Shown here piece by piece: positions 1 to 11,738 of a stretch of DNA of 64,000 bases (position 1 is its first letter; each line of letters begins with the position of its first letter). The stretch is from Ectothiorhodospiraceae bacterium WFHF3C12. Its GTDB lineage: Bacteria; Pseudomonadota; Gammaproteobacteria; Nitrococcales; Nitrococcaceae. The DNA is taken from contig JACDUA010000001.1 of NCBI GenBank assembly GCA_013519935.1, positions 123,982-187,981 on the forward strand, read 5' to 3'. A program made the position numbers and the translations under genes. Under the pieces are notes generated by a model that ran no database searches, was not told the origin of the DNA, and saw only the letters and a program-made list of their open reading frames with translations.

Positions 1-604
1 TGCGCTCGATCTCATGGCGGCGGCCGATCAGCGGGTCGATAAGACCCTTCTCGGCCTTGGCGTTGAGATCCGTGGCAAAGCTCTCCAGCGGCTTCTTGCC
101 GCCCGCCTCGGCGATGGTCTCCTCGTCCGGGGCGCCGGCGCTGGGGTCTTCACCGGCCTGGTCGTCGTCGGAGACCTTGGAGATCCCGTGGGAGATGTAA
201 TTGACGGCGTCCAGCCGGGAGATGTTCTGCTTGTGCAGCAGATACACGGCCTGGGACTCCTGCTCGTTGAAGATGGCGACCAGCACGTTGGCGCCGGTCA
301 CCTCCTTCTTGCCGGAGGACTGCACGTGCAGGATGGCCCGCTGGAGCACCCGCTGAAAGCCCAGCGTCGGCTGGGTCTCACGGCTGTCATTGGGCGGCAG
401 CAGCGGCGTCGTCTCGTCGAGATAGCTCTCCAGCTCGGTGCGCAGCTGATCGAGGTCTGCACCACAAGCGCGCAGCACCTCCAGGGCCGCCGGATTATCC
501 GTCAGCGCCAGGAGCAGATGCTCCACGGTGAGGAATTCGTGTCTCTTGTCCCGGGCCTCCTTGAAGGCCAGGTTCAGCGTAAATTCAAGCTCTTTGCTTA
601 GCAT
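1..604 (-). CDS. clpA: ATP-dependent Clp protease ATP-binding subunit ClpA, N-terminal part
   Basis: The visible 201 codons begin at ATG 604 and run off the left edge. The protein opens MLSKELEFTLNLAFKEARD and contains the double Clp-N repeat (about residues 1-145), an acidic linker, and the beginning of the first AAA+ domain (LIDPLIGRRHEIER). ClpA is the unfoldase that feeds substrates to ClpP in the cytoplasm, and its Clp-N domain docks the adaptor ClpS, encoded 100 bp upstream on the same strand. A purine-rich stretch lies upstream of the ATG. The conserved clpS-clpA order supports the call; only the C-terminal three quarters is missing from view. Confidence 0.96.
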   Translation of the reverse strand, partial: MLSKELEFTLNLAFKEARDKRHEFLTVEHLLLALTDNPAALEVLRACGADLDQLRTELESYLDETTPLLPPNDSRETQPTLGFQRVLQRAILHVQSSGKKEVTGANVLVAIFNEQESQAVYLLHKQNISRLDAVNYISHGISKVSDDDQAGEDPSAGAPDEETIAEAGGKKPLESFATDLNAKAEKGLIDPLIGRRHEIER

Positions 605-706
605 CCGGTCCCACCCGTATTGAGAGGTTGAAGCCGTGTGCTCCAAACGACTGTGACTTGGACCTTACCACCGCTTTGCAAGTTCCGGGCCCTGGCACCG
701 GCCCGT

Positions 707-1027
707 TCACGCGGGCTCCATGGTGCACATCAGCGGGTGCTGGTGCTCGCGTGAGTAGTCGTTGACCAGCGAAACCTTGGTCTCCGCCACGTCACGGCTG
801 AACACGCCGCACACCCCCTTACCCCGAGTATGTACATGTAGCATGATTTGCGTGGCCTTACTGCGATCCATGTAGAAGAACCGCTGCAGCACGTCCACGA
901 CGAACTCCATCGGGGTGAAGTCGTCGTTGAGCAGGACGACACGGTACAGCGGCGGCCGTTTCAGTTCCGGCTTTGATTCCTCGACGGACAGATCGCCGTC
1001 GCGCTGATTGTCCTTCTCTTGGGCCAT
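707..1027 (-). CDS. clpS: ATP-dependent Clp protease adapter ClpS
   Basis: ClpS delivers N-degron substrates to ClpAP. The core carries the family signature [19 protein letters not shown], followed by ATQIMLHVH, the GVCGVF strand and the [13 protein letters not shown] end, all typical of the adaptor. From ATG 1027 the protein is 106 aa, the same length as the E. coli protein. An in-frame GTG at 1054 would add nine residues; neither start has a clear Shine-Dalgarno, so family length decided the choice. It lies directly upstream of clpA, the usual arrangement. Confidence 0.95.
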   Translation of the reverse strand: MAQEKDNQRDGDLSVEESKPELKRPPLYRVVLLNDDFTPMEFVVDVLQRFFYMDRSKATQIMLHVHTRGKGVCGVFSRDVAETKVSLVNDYSREHQHPLMCTMEPA

Positions 1028-1187
1028 GATCGGTTGCGTTACTGGTTGGTCCACGTGGGAGATAGGTGCTTGGAGGTCATTTTAAAAGACTCGCGCCGGC
1101 CTTGAAACGCAGCTCGTCCGCCATGCCGTCCCGCCGGGACGATCTTCGCGCCTGACGCATTCCGGTCCGGCCACCGGGGGCCGGCAC

Positions 1188-1220
1188 AAAAAAACCCGGA
1201 GCGGTTTTGCCGCTCCGGGT
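1188..1220 (-). terminator. Rho-independent terminator of aceA
   Basis: A perfect 11-bp stem (1194-1204 paired with 1210-1220) with a 5-nt loop is followed, reading the minus strand, by an uninterrupted run of seven U (A 1188-1194). It sits 35 bp beyond the aceA stop codon, so it ends aceA transcription before clpS. Confidence 0.9.
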
Positions 1221-1255
1221 CCCTCAAGCGGGGGCCGGTTGGACCCCTCAAGCCA

Positions 1256-2542
1256 TTAGGCCTGCTTGAACTGCTCCTCTTCCGTGGAGCCGGTCATGGC
1301 GGTGGTGGAGGACTCGCCGCCCTGGATGACCTGAGTAACCTGATCGAAATAGCCGGCACCGACCTCGCGCTGATGGCGCGTGGCGGTGTAGCCATCCTTC
1401 TCGGCCTCGAACTCGGCCTGCTGGAGCTCGGAGTAGGCCGACATCTGGCGCTCCTTGTAGCCCTTCGCCAGCTGGAACATGCTGTAGTTCAGCGCGTGGA
1501 AGCCGGCCAGGGTGATGAACTGGAACTTGAAGCCCATGGCGCCCAGCTCGCGCTGGAACTTGGCGATGGTGGCGTCGTCCAGATTGCCCTTCCAGTTGAA
1601 GGACGGGGAGCAGTTGTAGGCCAGCAGCTGATCCGGATACTCCTTGTGGATCGCCTCGGCGAACTTCTTGGCGAACTCCAGATCGGGCTTGCCGGTCTCG
1701 CACCAGACCAGGTCGGCGTACGGCGCGTAGGCCAGGCCGCGGTCGATGGCCTGATCGATGCCGTTCTTGGTCCGGTAGAAGCCCTCGAAGGTGCGCTCGC
1801 CGGTGATGAACTTGTGATCGCGCTCGTCGATGTCCGAGGTGATCAGGTCCGCGGCCTCGGCGTCCGTACGGGCGACCACCAGGGTCGGCACGTCCATCAC
1901 GTCGGCGGCCAGGCGGGCGGCGACCAGCTTCTGCACGGCTTCCTGGGTCGGCACGAGCACCTTGCCGCCCATGTGGCCGCACTTCTTCACCGCGGCGAGC
2001 TGATCCTCGAAGTGCACGCCGGCGGCACCGGCCTTGATCATGCCCTTCATCAGCTCGAAGGCGTTCAGCACGCCACCGAAGCCGGCCTCGGCGTCGGCCA
2101 CGATCGGGGCCATGTAGTCGAAGTCTTCATTGCCCTCGGCGTGATTGATCTCGTCGGCGCGCATCAGTGCGTTGTTGATACGCTCGACGACCTGCGGCAC
2201 GGAGTTCACCGGGTACAGGGACTGGTCCGGGTACATGGTGGAGCCGAGGTTGGCATCGGCAGCCACCTGCCAGCCGGACAGGTAGATGGCCTTCAGGCCG
2301 GCCTTGACCTGCTGCAGCGCCTGGTTGCCGGTCATGGCGCCAAGAGCGTTGACGTAATCCATCTCCTGGATGCGCTTGAACAGCTTCTCGGCACCCTGAC
2401 GGGCAAGGGAATACTCCACCTTGACGGTGCCGCGCAGGCGCACCACGTCTTCGGCCGTGTAGCCGCGGGTGACGTTACTCCAGCGCGGATCCTCGGCCCA
2501 CTGCTTCTTCAGCTGATCGATCGCAGCCTGATCGTTACTCAT
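1256..2542 (-). CDS. aceA: Isocitrate lyase
   Basis: Cleaves isocitrate to glyoxylate and succinate, the first step of the glyoxylate bypass. The protein is 428 aa, close to the 434 aa of E. coli AceA. It has the catalytic loop KKCGHMGGK (residues 186-194, nucleophile Cys188) and the following [29 protein letters not shown] and [10 protein letters not shown] segments of the family. Start ATG 2542 ([10 protein letters not shown]) was chosen because GGAGG lies about 8 nt upstream; the open frame continues 14 codons further without support. A LysR regulator is divergent across a 467-bp gap, and aconitase and malate synthase G genes lie elsewhere in the window, completing the bypass. Confidence 0.98.
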   Translation of the reverse strand: MSNDQAAIDQLKKQWAEDPRWSNVTRGYTAEDVVRLRGTVKVEYSLARQGAEKLFKRIQEMDYVNALGAMTGNQALQQVKAGLKAIYLSGWQVAADANLGSTMYPDQSLYPVNSVPQVVERINNALMRADEINHAEGNEDFDYMAPIVADAEAGFGGVLNAFELMKGMIKAGAAGVHFEDQLAAVKKCGHMGGKVLVPTQEAVQKLVAARLAADVMDVPTLVVARTDAEAADLITSDIDERDHKFITGERTFEGFYRTKNGIDQAIDRGLAYAPYADLVWCETGKPDLEFAKKFAEAIHKEYPDQLLAYNCSPSFNWKGNLDDATIAKFQRELGAMGFKFQFITLAGFHALNYSMFQLAKGYKERQMSAYSELQQAEFEAEKDGYTATRHQREVGAGYFDQVTQVIQGGESSTTAMTGSTEEEQFKQA

Positions 2543-2927
2543 CAAAAATGCCTCCCATGTTGGGCACGGTCTCGCGCCCGGCAAGGTAATGCGTTATGTG
2601 GTGTTGACGCGTGTCGCCCGTGGTGAAGGGGTTAGGCCGATCCGGCAGCTCGCACGGATCGGCCGGCCGAGACCGGACCCCGCCGTTTTGCCGACGCGGG
2701 TCTGACGTAGTCCGGCGCGGATTCGGCGCCTGGACTCCACGGTGACTTCCGGCCCTGCGTTTGACCTCCCTTTCGGAGCATCAAACTCCCGGAGCGAACG
2801 GGCGGCCCTCGCCCGGCGCTCCGCCTCACACCCGGATCGGCTCCAAGCCCCTGATTGCGCGAAAAATCGCCCCTGGCGCGACGCAATCCCCGCGGATGTG
2901 AAGCGGAAGTGTAATGTCGCGCCGCAG

Positions 2928-2981
2928 CAATTGACAACCCCGAATTGTAAATATTCAATATTGAGCCCACCAATTATTGGG
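2928..2981. promoter_or_regulatory. AT-rich palindrome cluster, probable LysR operator region
   Basis: Within about 55 bp are CAATTG (2928-2933), GAATTG (2942-2947), the palindrome AATATT-C-AATATT (2950-2962) and CCAAT-T-ATTGG (2970-2980). LysR proteins usually bind AT-rich T-N11-A palindromes between themselves and a divergent target, so this is the best candidate site for autoregulation and for control of aceA. The binding itself is inference. Confidence 0.5.
2931..2959 (+). promoter_or_regulatory. Putative sigma-70 promoter of the LysR gene
   Basis: A perfect -35 hexamer TTGACA (2931-2936) is followed after 17 bp by TTCAAT (2954-2959; 4 of 6 matches to the -10 consensus). Initiation would fall near 2966, just ahead of the candidate start codons and inside the palindrome cluster, as expected for an autoregulated LysR gene. 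Confidence 0.4.
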
Positions 2982-3009
2982 GACAATCAGGGCTGCGAGT
3001 CGATCCCCG

Positions 3010-4035
3010 ATGAAAAACGAAACGGCAGACAGGCAACGGGTGACACCATTGGCCAGAGAGGGCGGGCGACTTCATTACAAACATAACCGGGTCAAGCAGC
3101 TTCGGGCGTTCTGTTTCACCGCCCAGTCCGGCAGTATTTCCAAGGCCGCCGAACGCCTGTTCCTGAGCCAGCCGTCGGTCTCACTGCAGATCCAGGCACT
3201 GGAGCGCGAGCTGGGCATCACTCTGTTCGAGCGCCGCGGGCCGCGTATCCGCCTGACGCCCGACGGTCAGACGCTCTACGAGCTCGCCCTGCCGCTCGTC
3301 GAGGGCGTGGATGCGCTGCCCGAGCGTTTCCAGGCGCGCAACCAGAGCCTGCAGCAGGGACGGCTGGACATCGCCGCCGGCGAGTCCACGACGCTGTACA
3401 TACTGCCCGAGCTGCTATCGGAGTTCATGCAACGCCACCCCGGCGTACGCGTGCGCCTGCACAACCTCATCGGCAAGGACATGACCCAGGCCATGCGCAA
3501 CGATGAGGTGGACTTCGGCGTGGGCTCCATGCTCGACCTTCCGGACGATATCGTGTACCGGGCGGTCTATGGCTATGAGCTCAAGCTGCTGGTGCCCCGC
3601 GATCACACCCTGGCCCGGAAGCGGGATATCACGCTGGAGGATATTGCCGCCGCCGACCTGATCCTGCCGCCACGCCATCTCACCACCTGGCGCCTGGTCA
3701 GCATCGTCTTCCAGCAGAACAGCATTCCCTACAACGTGAAGCTGGAAGTGGGCGGCTGGGAGATCATGAAGCGATACGTCGAGCGGGGATTCGGCGTCGG
3801 CATCGCCAGCAGCATCTGCCTGACCGGGGACGAGGATCTCGCCGTCCGCGACCTGCCCGCCGTATTCCCCCGGCGGACCTACGGCGTGATGCACCGGCGC
3901 GGCAAGTTCCTCTCGCCCCAGGCGAAGCGATTCATCGAGCTGATGAAGCCGGATTACTTCGACCAGGAACAGGCCGCCGCGGCCGGCGAGCAGAGCAGCG
4001 CCAGCGTATTTGTGGCGGCGCGACAGAACGATTAG
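3010..4035 (+). CDS. LysR family transcriptional regulator (CysB-like fold), divergent from aceA
   Basis: The N-terminal winged helix-turn-helix (LRAFCFTAQSGSISKAAERL, then SQPSVSLQIQALERELG and LFERRGPRIRLTPDG) is followed by a periplasmic-binding-protein-like effector domain (IAAGESTTLYILPELL onwards) to the end of 341 aa. It has an unusual basic N-terminal extension of about 27 residues before the HTH. An in-frame TTG at 2977 would add 11 more residues. ATG 3010 was preferred, but neither has a strong ribosome site. Divergent placement next to aceA suggests it controls the glyoxylate bypass; the effector is unknown. Confidence 0.9.
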   Translation: MKNETADRQRVTPLAREGGRLHYKHNRVKQLRAFCFTAQSGSISKAAERLFLSQPSVSLQIQALERELGITLFERRGPRIRLTPDGQTLYELALPLVEGVDALPERFQARNQSLQQGRLDIAAGESTTLYILPELLSEFMQRHPGVRVRLHNLIGKDMTQAMRNDEVDFGVGSMLDLPDDIVYRAVYGYELKLLVPRDHTLARKRDITLEDIAAADLILPPRHLTTWRLVSIVFQQNSIPYNVKLEVGGWEIMKRYVERGFGVGIASSICLTGDEDLAVRDLPAVFPRRTYGVMHRRGKFLSPQAKRFIELMKPDYFDQEQAAAAGEQSSASVFVAARQND

Positions 4036-4071
4036 GCTTGCGCGCCGATACGCGAGCGAGGGCACGGCGCC

Positions 4072-4518
4072 ATGGTCTGGAAACCTCATGTCACGGTAGC
4101 GGCGCTGGCGCAGGACGACGCCGGCCGGTTCCTGTTCGTCGAGGAACGGGCCGACGGGCGCATCGTCCTGAACCAGCCCGCGGGCCATCTGGAACCGGGT
4201 GAGACGCTGACCGACGCGGTGCGCCGGGAAACCCTGGAGGAGACCGCGTGGCAGTTCGAGCCCGAAGCCCTGGTGGGCATCTACCGCTGGCATGACCTGG
4301 CGAACGAAAAGACCTTCCTGCGGGTAACCTTCACCGGCCGCGCCGTCAGCCATGATCCGGGCCGGGCGCTGGACGACGGTATACTCCGGGCCCTGTGGCT
4401 GGACGAAGAGGCGCTGCGCTCGGAGCGGGAGCGGCTCAGAAGCCCCCTGGTCTGGCGCTGCATCGAGGACTTCGGCACCGGCCGGCGTTTTCCCCTGGAG
4501 CTGTTGCAGGATCTGTAA
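4072..4518 (+). CDS. nudJ: NUDIX hydrolase, NudJ-type phosphatase
   Basis: A 148-aa NUDIX protein. The Nudix box spans about residues 41-63: GHLEPGETL, then RETLEETAW, with the metal-binding Glu residues intact and Ala where the general consensus has the Gly after EEx. In E. coli NudJ hydrolyses thiamine and nucleoside pyrophosphates and lies immediately upstream of mnmA and hflD, exactly the order here. The gene ends 9 bp before mnmA, so the three probably form one operon. Assignment to NudJ rests on this synteny plus the box. Confidence 0.9.
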   Translation: MVWKPHVTVAALAQDDAGRFLFVEERADGRIVLNQPAGHLEPGETLTDAVRRETLEETAWQFEPEALVGIYRWHDLANEKTFLRVTFTGRAVSHDPGRALDDGILRALWLDEEALRSERERLRSPLVWRCIEDFGTGRRFPLELLQDL

Positions 4519-4527
4519 GGCGATTTC

Positions 4528-5664
4528 ATGAACGGCAATGCCCAGCGCATCATCGTAGGACTCTCCGGCGGCGTGGATTCGGCCGTCACCGCCGCGCGTC
4601 TCGTCGCGGCGGGATTCGAGGTCCACGGGTTGTTCATGAAGAACTGGGAGGGGGACGACACCGATAGCCATTGCACCGCCGCCACCGACCTGGAGGACGC
4701 CAAGCAGGTCTGTCAGCGTCTGGAGATCCCCCTCCACCAGGCCAACTTCGCGGCCGAGTACCGACACAGCGTGTTCGAGCATTGCCTGCGGGAGTTCGAA
4801 GCCGGGCGCACGCCCAACCCCGACGTTCTCTGTAACCAGCACATCAAGTTTCAGGCGTTCGTCGACCACGCGCGGCGGCTCGGTGCCGACGCGGTGGCCA
4901 CCGGGCACTACGCGCGACGCGCCCTGGACGACGACGGCCGGGTCCCGCTGCTCAAGGGCGTGGACGGCAACAAGGACCAGAGCTACTTCCTCTACCGCCT
5001 CACCCAGGCTCAGCTCGCCATGAGCCGTTTCCCGCTGGGGGATCTGACCAAGGACCGGGTCAGGCGAATGGCCGAGGATGCCGGCTTCGAGAACTTCGAC
5101 AAGAAGGACAGCACGGGCATCTGCTTCATCGGCGAACGCGATTTCCGTGCCTTTCTGGCCCAGTACGTCCAGGGCGAGCCCGGCGACATCGTCACGGCCG
5201 ACGGGCAGATCATCGGCCGCCACCACGGCCTGCCCTTCTATACCATCGGCCAGCGCCAGGGTCTGGAGATCGGCGGGCGCGCCGGCCACGGCGGCGCGCC
5301 CTGGTACGTGGCCGCCAAGGACCTGGCGCGGAACACGCTGACGGCGGTGCAGGGGCACGATCATCCCGCCCTGTTCGCCGTGGGGCTCAATGCGGCGGAG
5401 CTGAGCTGGGTGGCCGGCGAACCGCCGGCCGTTGGCAGCCGCCTCGCCGCAAAGACCCGTTACCGGCAGCCCGACCAGACCTGCACCGTCGTCTCCTGCG
5501 ACGACCGGGAGCTCGTGCTCGCCTTCGATCAGCCACAGCGGGCCGTCGCGCCGGGTCAGTCGGTGGTGCTGTACGACGGCGAATGCTGCCTGGGCGGGGG
5601 CGTCATTCAGGCGGCGACGCCCTTGACCGGCGAGGCGGCTCCGGCCGGAGCGGCGGCCCGATGA
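4528..5664 (+). CDS. mnmA: tRNA-specific 2-thiouridylase MnmA
   Basis: Installs sulfur at position 2 of the wobble uridine in tRNA-Lys, -Glu and -Gln, using ATP and sulfur relayed by the Tus system. The PP-loop SGGVDS is at residues 13-18. The catalytic cysteine pair is Cys102 (PDVLCNQHIKF) and Cys199 (DSTGICFIGERDFR), the same numbers as in E. coli. Length is 378 aa. It follows nudJ by 9 bp, and its TGA overlaps the ATG of hflD, indicating translational coupling. Confidence 0.98.
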   Translation: MNGNAQRIIVGLSGGVDSAVTAARLVAAGFEVHGLFMKNWEGDDTDSHCTAATDLEDAKQVCQRLEIPLHQANFAAEYRHSVFEHCLREFEAGRTPNPDVLCNQHIKFQAFVDHARRLGADAVATGHYARRALDDDGRVPLLKGVDGNKDQSYFLYRLTQAQLAMSRFPLGDLTKDRVRRMAEDAGFENFDKKDSTGICFIGERDFRAFLAQYVQGEPGDIVTADGQIIGRHHGLPFYTIGQRQGLEIGGRAGHGGAPWYVAAKDLARNTLTAVQGHDHPALFAVGLNAAELSWVAGEPPAVGSRLAAKTRYRQPDQTCTVVSCDDRELVLAFDQPQRAVAPGQSVVLYDGECCLGGGVIQAATPLTGEAAPAGAAAR

Positions 5665-6269
5665 ACGATCCCCAGGCGAACCGCGTACTGGCTCTCGCCG
5701 GGGTCTTCCAGGCCCTGGAGGCGGTACGGGAAATCGCCACACAGGGCGCCAGCCCGCCCGAACACTACAAGCCGTGCGTGCAGGCCCTGCTGGCGGAGTT
5801 CGAAGGCGAGGTGGCACCGCTCTATGGCGGCATCCCGACTCTGAAACCGGGCCTGCGGACACTGATTCGCCACCTGGAGCAGCCCGCCGACGCGGAGCTC
5901 AGCCGGCACCTGATCATGGTGCTGCACCTGGAGCGCCGCCTGCAGCGCCGCAAGGCCGTCATGGCCGAGCTCACCGACGGCCTCGGCCGCGCCCGGAATC
6001 AGGCCGCCTATTTCCACAGCGGCCACGAGAACGTCATCAGCAACCTCGCCGATCTCTACCAGCGCACCGTGAGCACGGTCGGGCCGCGTATCATGGTCCG
6101 GGGCGAGCGGCATTACCTGGAGGATCCGCGCAGCGCCGCGTTGGTGCGGGTACTGCTGCTCGCCGCGCTGCGGGGCGTCTCCCTCTGGCGGGCCTGCGGC
6201 GGCTCGCGGTTGTCCCTGCTGCTGCGACGCAAATCCGCGATTGCCGAGGCCCGGCATCTGTTGCACTAG
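5661..6269 (+). CDS. hflD: High frequency lysogenization protein HflD homologue
   Basis: Start ATG 5661 overlaps the mnmA stop (ATGA). The 202-aa, largely helical protein opens MNDPQANRVLALAGVFQALE and carries the HflD pattern of GIPTLKPGLRTLIRHL, MVLHLERRLQRR and YQRTVSTVGPRIMVRG. HflD is a peripheral inner-membrane protein that in E. coli interacts with phage lambda CII; its housekeeping role is unclear. Position after mnmA is conserved in gammaproteobacteria. Confidence 0.94.
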   Translation: MNDPQANRVLALAGVFQALEAVREIATQGASPPEHYKPCVQALLAEFEGEVAPLYGGIPTLKPGLRTLIRHLEQPADAELSRHLIMVLHLERRLQRRKAVMAELTDGLGRARNQAAYFHSGHENVISNLADLYQRTVSTVGPRIMVRGERHYLEDPRSAALVRVLLLAALRGVSLWRACGGSRLSLLLRRKSAIAEARHLLH

Positions 6270-6511
6270 GGGCACGCTGAGAGCTTCCTTCGGCGGGCAA
6301 GTGCCGCCACCGGGCCGGGCCTGACATCAAAAGCGCGGCTGATTCGTGTATCATATCGCGCGCGTTCCACAGCGCGGAGCCGAGCCGAAAGCCATAAGCG
6401 TTCGCGCTCCGGCAGAATTCAATGGCGCCGTGGTGTATCGGTCCCCGGCAACCCCGGACAGCGATGGCATCACCCCGGCGCCTCCTCGATGCGACAGGAC
6501 TGGGAGGTACG

Positions 6512-9256
<2,745 letters not shown>

Positions 9257-9285
9257 GGCTCCCGCCGACAACGGCAACAGGAAAG

Positions 9286-9310
9286 GCCCGGCCCAGCGCC
9301 GGGCTTTTTT
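9286..9310 (+). terminator. Rho-independent terminator of acnA
   Basis: GCCCGGC (9286-9292) pairs with GCCGGGC (9298-9304) across a 5-nt loop and is followed by six T (9305-9310). It lies 30 bp after the acnA stop. Confidence 0.9.
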
Positions 9311-9536
9311 GTGCCAATCCGGAACACTCCGCGCACCGGGTAGCCCGGCACCGTCGGTGACGCCGTTGACACGGATTCCCCATGCCCCCGGGACCTTCTG
9401 GCTATTCTCCGCCGGAGCCGCTACCACGCCGCGAGCGGCTTTCGGCCGGACCGCGAGCCAAACGGGCCACAAACCGCTACGGAACGCCTCTCCTATACTT
9501 GCCGACTGGGACCATTCCCAACGAAAGGAAACCCCC

Positions 9537-10550
9537 ATGAGCGACCTCTACATAGGCGTCCTCCTCGGCGACCCGCGTCTCCCCTACCCCTACGCGGTAA
9601 ACGAGCGCTTCGGACCGGAGGAATACACTGCCCTGGAACACCTGGAACGCGCCCAGAAGCAGCTCAGCGGCTACCGATTCCGCTGGTTCGACAACCACGA
9701 GACCCTGATCGATGATCTGCGGGCCGACCCGCCCGATCTGGTCCTCAACCTCTGCGATACCGGCTTTCGCAACAACACCTACCGGGAGCTGAACGTCCCG
9801 GCCCTGCTGGAGATACTGGACCTCCCCTACACGGGCGCGGGGCCCATCGGCATGACCCTGAGCACGGACAAGTCCCTGGTCCGCGCCATGGCCCAGAACG
9901 ACGGCATTCCGGTACCCAACGAGCAGTTCGTTGACCTCAACGCCGACCCCTTGGTGCTGCCGGGTCTCTACCCGGCCTTCATCAAGCCCAATTTCAGCGA
10001 CGGCAGCTTCGGCATCACGGAGGACTCGGTGGTCCACGACGCCGCCCAGGCCGAGAAGCAGCTTCAGTGGCTGCGCGAGACGCTGGCCCGCCCCCAGGCA
10101 CTCATCCAGGACTACCTCACCGGCGATGAATACACCGTCGGCCTAATCGGTAACCCGGACGGCGGCTTTACGGTCCTGCCCCCGTTAATGGTCGACTACT
10201 CCGGACTCGAAGCGGGGCTGCCGCCCATCATGCCCTACGCGTCCAAGGCCGATCCCGACTCCCCCTACTGGCAGGAGCTGAGCTACAAGCAGGCGGCACT
10301 CGACGAGATCACCCACGCCAAGCTGGTGGACTACGCCGCCCGGCTGTTCCACCGCCTGGGCTACCGCGATTACGCCCGCTTCGACTTCCGCGCCGGCGCC
10401 GACGGCGAGCCCCGGCTACTGGAACCGAATCACAACCCGACGTGGTACTGGGACGGCAAGATGGCCATGATGGCCGGGTATGCCGGGCAGGACTACGCGG
10501 GGTTTCTCGGAATGATTCTGGAGGCGGCGGTGAGGCGGGTGGGCATTTGA
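9537..10550 (+). CDS. ATP-grasp ligase, D-alanine-D-alanine ligase-like
   Basis: A 337-aa ATP-grasp enzyme. The N-terminal part resembles the Ddl substrate-binding domain (DLVLNLCDTGFRNN, LLEILDLPYTGAGPIGMTLS). The ATP-grasp core includes FIKPNFSDGSFGI, IQDYLTGDEYTVG and the metal-binding end ARFDFRAGADGEPRLLEPNHNP. Start ATG 9537 follows AAAGGA. It is probably not the cell-wall Ddl, since no mur or fts genes adjoin it. The next gene downstream is an ornithine cyclodeaminase homologue, hinting at amino-acid or peptide metabolism; the substrates cannot be read from sequence. Confidence 0.85.
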   Translation: MSDLYIGVLLGDPRLPYPYAVNERFGPEEYTALEHLERAQKQLSGYRFRWFDNHETLIDDLRADPPDLVLNLCDTGFRNNTYRELNVPALLEILDLPYTGAGPIGMTLSTDKSLVRAMAQNDGIPVPNEQFVDLNADPLVLPGLYPAFIKPNFSDGSFGITEDSVVHDAAQAEKQLQWLRETLARPQALIQDYLTGDEYTVGLIGNPDGGFTVLPPLMVDYSGLEAGLPPIMPYASKADPDSPYWQELSYKQAALDEITHAKLVDYAARLFHRLGYRDYARFDFRAGADGEPRLLEPNHNPTWYWDGKMAMMAGYAGQDYAGFLGMILEAAVRRVGI

Positions 10551-10638
10551 TGCCGGCCGGCCTCGCCCGCGCGCGGCGCGGGGCGCGCTTGACTCCAAGC
10601 CCCGTACCCCTGGGCGGCGGCGCCGAGCGGAGTGGCGA

Positions 10639-11616
10639 ATGCCGAGGGAGGATCGGTTGACGCGGTTACTGAACAGATCGGAGGTGGCGGACCTGGTGGA
10701 TGTCCCCGCCCTGGTGCCCCTGCTGGAGGAGGCCTTCCGCGCCCACTCGGCCGGCGAGCTCATCCATGGCCAGCGGTTCTTCTCGCGTCTGCCCGGGCCC
10801 GGCAGTTCCATGATACTGGCGCCGGGCATCGCGCCCGGCGTCCCGGCCTACAGTGTGAAGGTACACAGCAAGTTCCCGGCGAGCCCGCCGGGCATCAAGG
10901 GCGTCCTGTTGCTGAATGACCTCCAGGACGGCCGATTGCTGGCGATCCTGGACTCCACTTACCTCACGGCGGTTCGAACCGGGCTGTCGGCGGCCATCGC
11001 CACCCATCGACTTGCCCGGAGCGCCGCGGGGCGGGTGGCCGTGGTGGGTGCGGGCGTCCAGGGCGAGTTCCAGCTGCGCTACCTCGCTACGCTCCGCGAG
11101 CTGGAGTCCGTTCGGGTGTTCGATGCCAGACCGCAACAGACACAGCGCTACGTCGAGCGGCTTGGCGCCGAGCTGGCCGTTCCCGTCCAGGGTTCCGAAG
11201 ATATAGCCGGGGCCGTGGCCGACGCCGATATCGTGCTCATGGCCACCTGGGCGAGTGAGCCTATCCTCTATCTCGACATGCTGCGGCCGGGCTGCCACGT
11301 AACCACGCTGGGCGCCGATCAGCCTCATGAGGCCGAGGTCGACGCGGCGTTGATCCGCCAGGGGCTCTTCGTCTGCGACGACCGCGAGCTCGCGGTCCGA
11401 CAGGGTGCCGTCGGCGGCGTGAACCTTGGCCCGGAGGCCATCGACGCCGAGCTGGGCGAGATCATCGCCGGCCGGCATCCCGGCCGGACCGGGGCCGACG
11501 AGATCAGCGTTTACGGGGCCGTCGGGCTTGCCTTTCAGGACGTCGTCGTGGCTTGGCAGGTGTATGACAGCGCGTTGCGCAACGACGTGGGGCAGGATCT
11601 GGCGTTCCTCGCCTAG
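10639..11616 (+). CDS. Ornithine cyclodeaminase / mu-crystallin family protein
   Basis: A 325-aa NAD(P)-dependent enzyme of the family that includes ornithine cyclodeaminase, ketimine reductases and alanine dehydrogenase of archaeal type. Seen are the substrate-binding KVHSKFPASPPG and DSTYLTAVRTGLSAAIAT segments, the Rossmann motif VVGAGVQGEFQ (about 135-145) and the DADIVLMATWA and PGCHVTTLGADQP segments. Start ATG 10639 opens MPREDRLTRLLNRSEV. The exact substrate cannot be assigned. It follows the ATP-grasp gene by 88 bp on the same strand. Confidence 0.88.
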   Translation: MPREDRLTRLLNRSEVADLVDVPALVPLLEEAFRAHSAGELIHGQRFFSRLPGPGSSMILAPGIAPGVPAYSVKVHSKFPASPPGIKGVLLLNDLQDGRLLAILDSTYLTAVRTGLSAAIATHRLARSAAGRVAVVGAGVQGEFQLRYLATLRELESVRVFDARPQQTQRYVERLGAELAVPVQGSEDIAGAVADADIVLMATWASEPILYLDMLRPGCHVTTLGADQPHEAEVDAALIRQGLFVCDDRELAVRQGAVGGVNLGPEAIDAELGEIIAGRHPGRTGADEISVYGAVGLAFQDVVVAWQVYDSALRNDVGQDLAFLA

Positions 11617-11738
11617 CTCAACGGCGCGCTTTCGCTCATACGGCGCCGGGCCCTCATGGGCCTGCATTGGCTGGTGGGATTCGCGCGCTTCCCATGTTGT
11701 ACCCTGCCAACGGTAGCCAGTGGTGGAGTGTCATCCAG

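Larger units (their letters stand above)
2543..3009. other. aceA / LysR divergent intergenic region
   Basis: Long gap without a convincing gene. The half next to aceA is GC-rich with only spurious open frames on both strands. The half next to the regulator (about 2926-2985) is strikingly AT-rich for this genome and holds the promoter and palindromes listed separately. Confidence 0.6.

Noticed and set aside
1373-2626. 417-codon plus-strand frame opposite aceA
   Set aside because: A shadow of isocitrate lyase, no recognisable motif.
3415-5862. 815-codon minus-strand frame across LysR, nudJ and mnmA
   Set aside because: It overlaps three recognised genes in reverse; a composition artefact.
6321-6354. 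CTGACA and TATCAT hexamers upstream of acnA as a promoter
   Set aside because: The 22-bp spacing is too long for sigma-70, and no alternative -35 fits.
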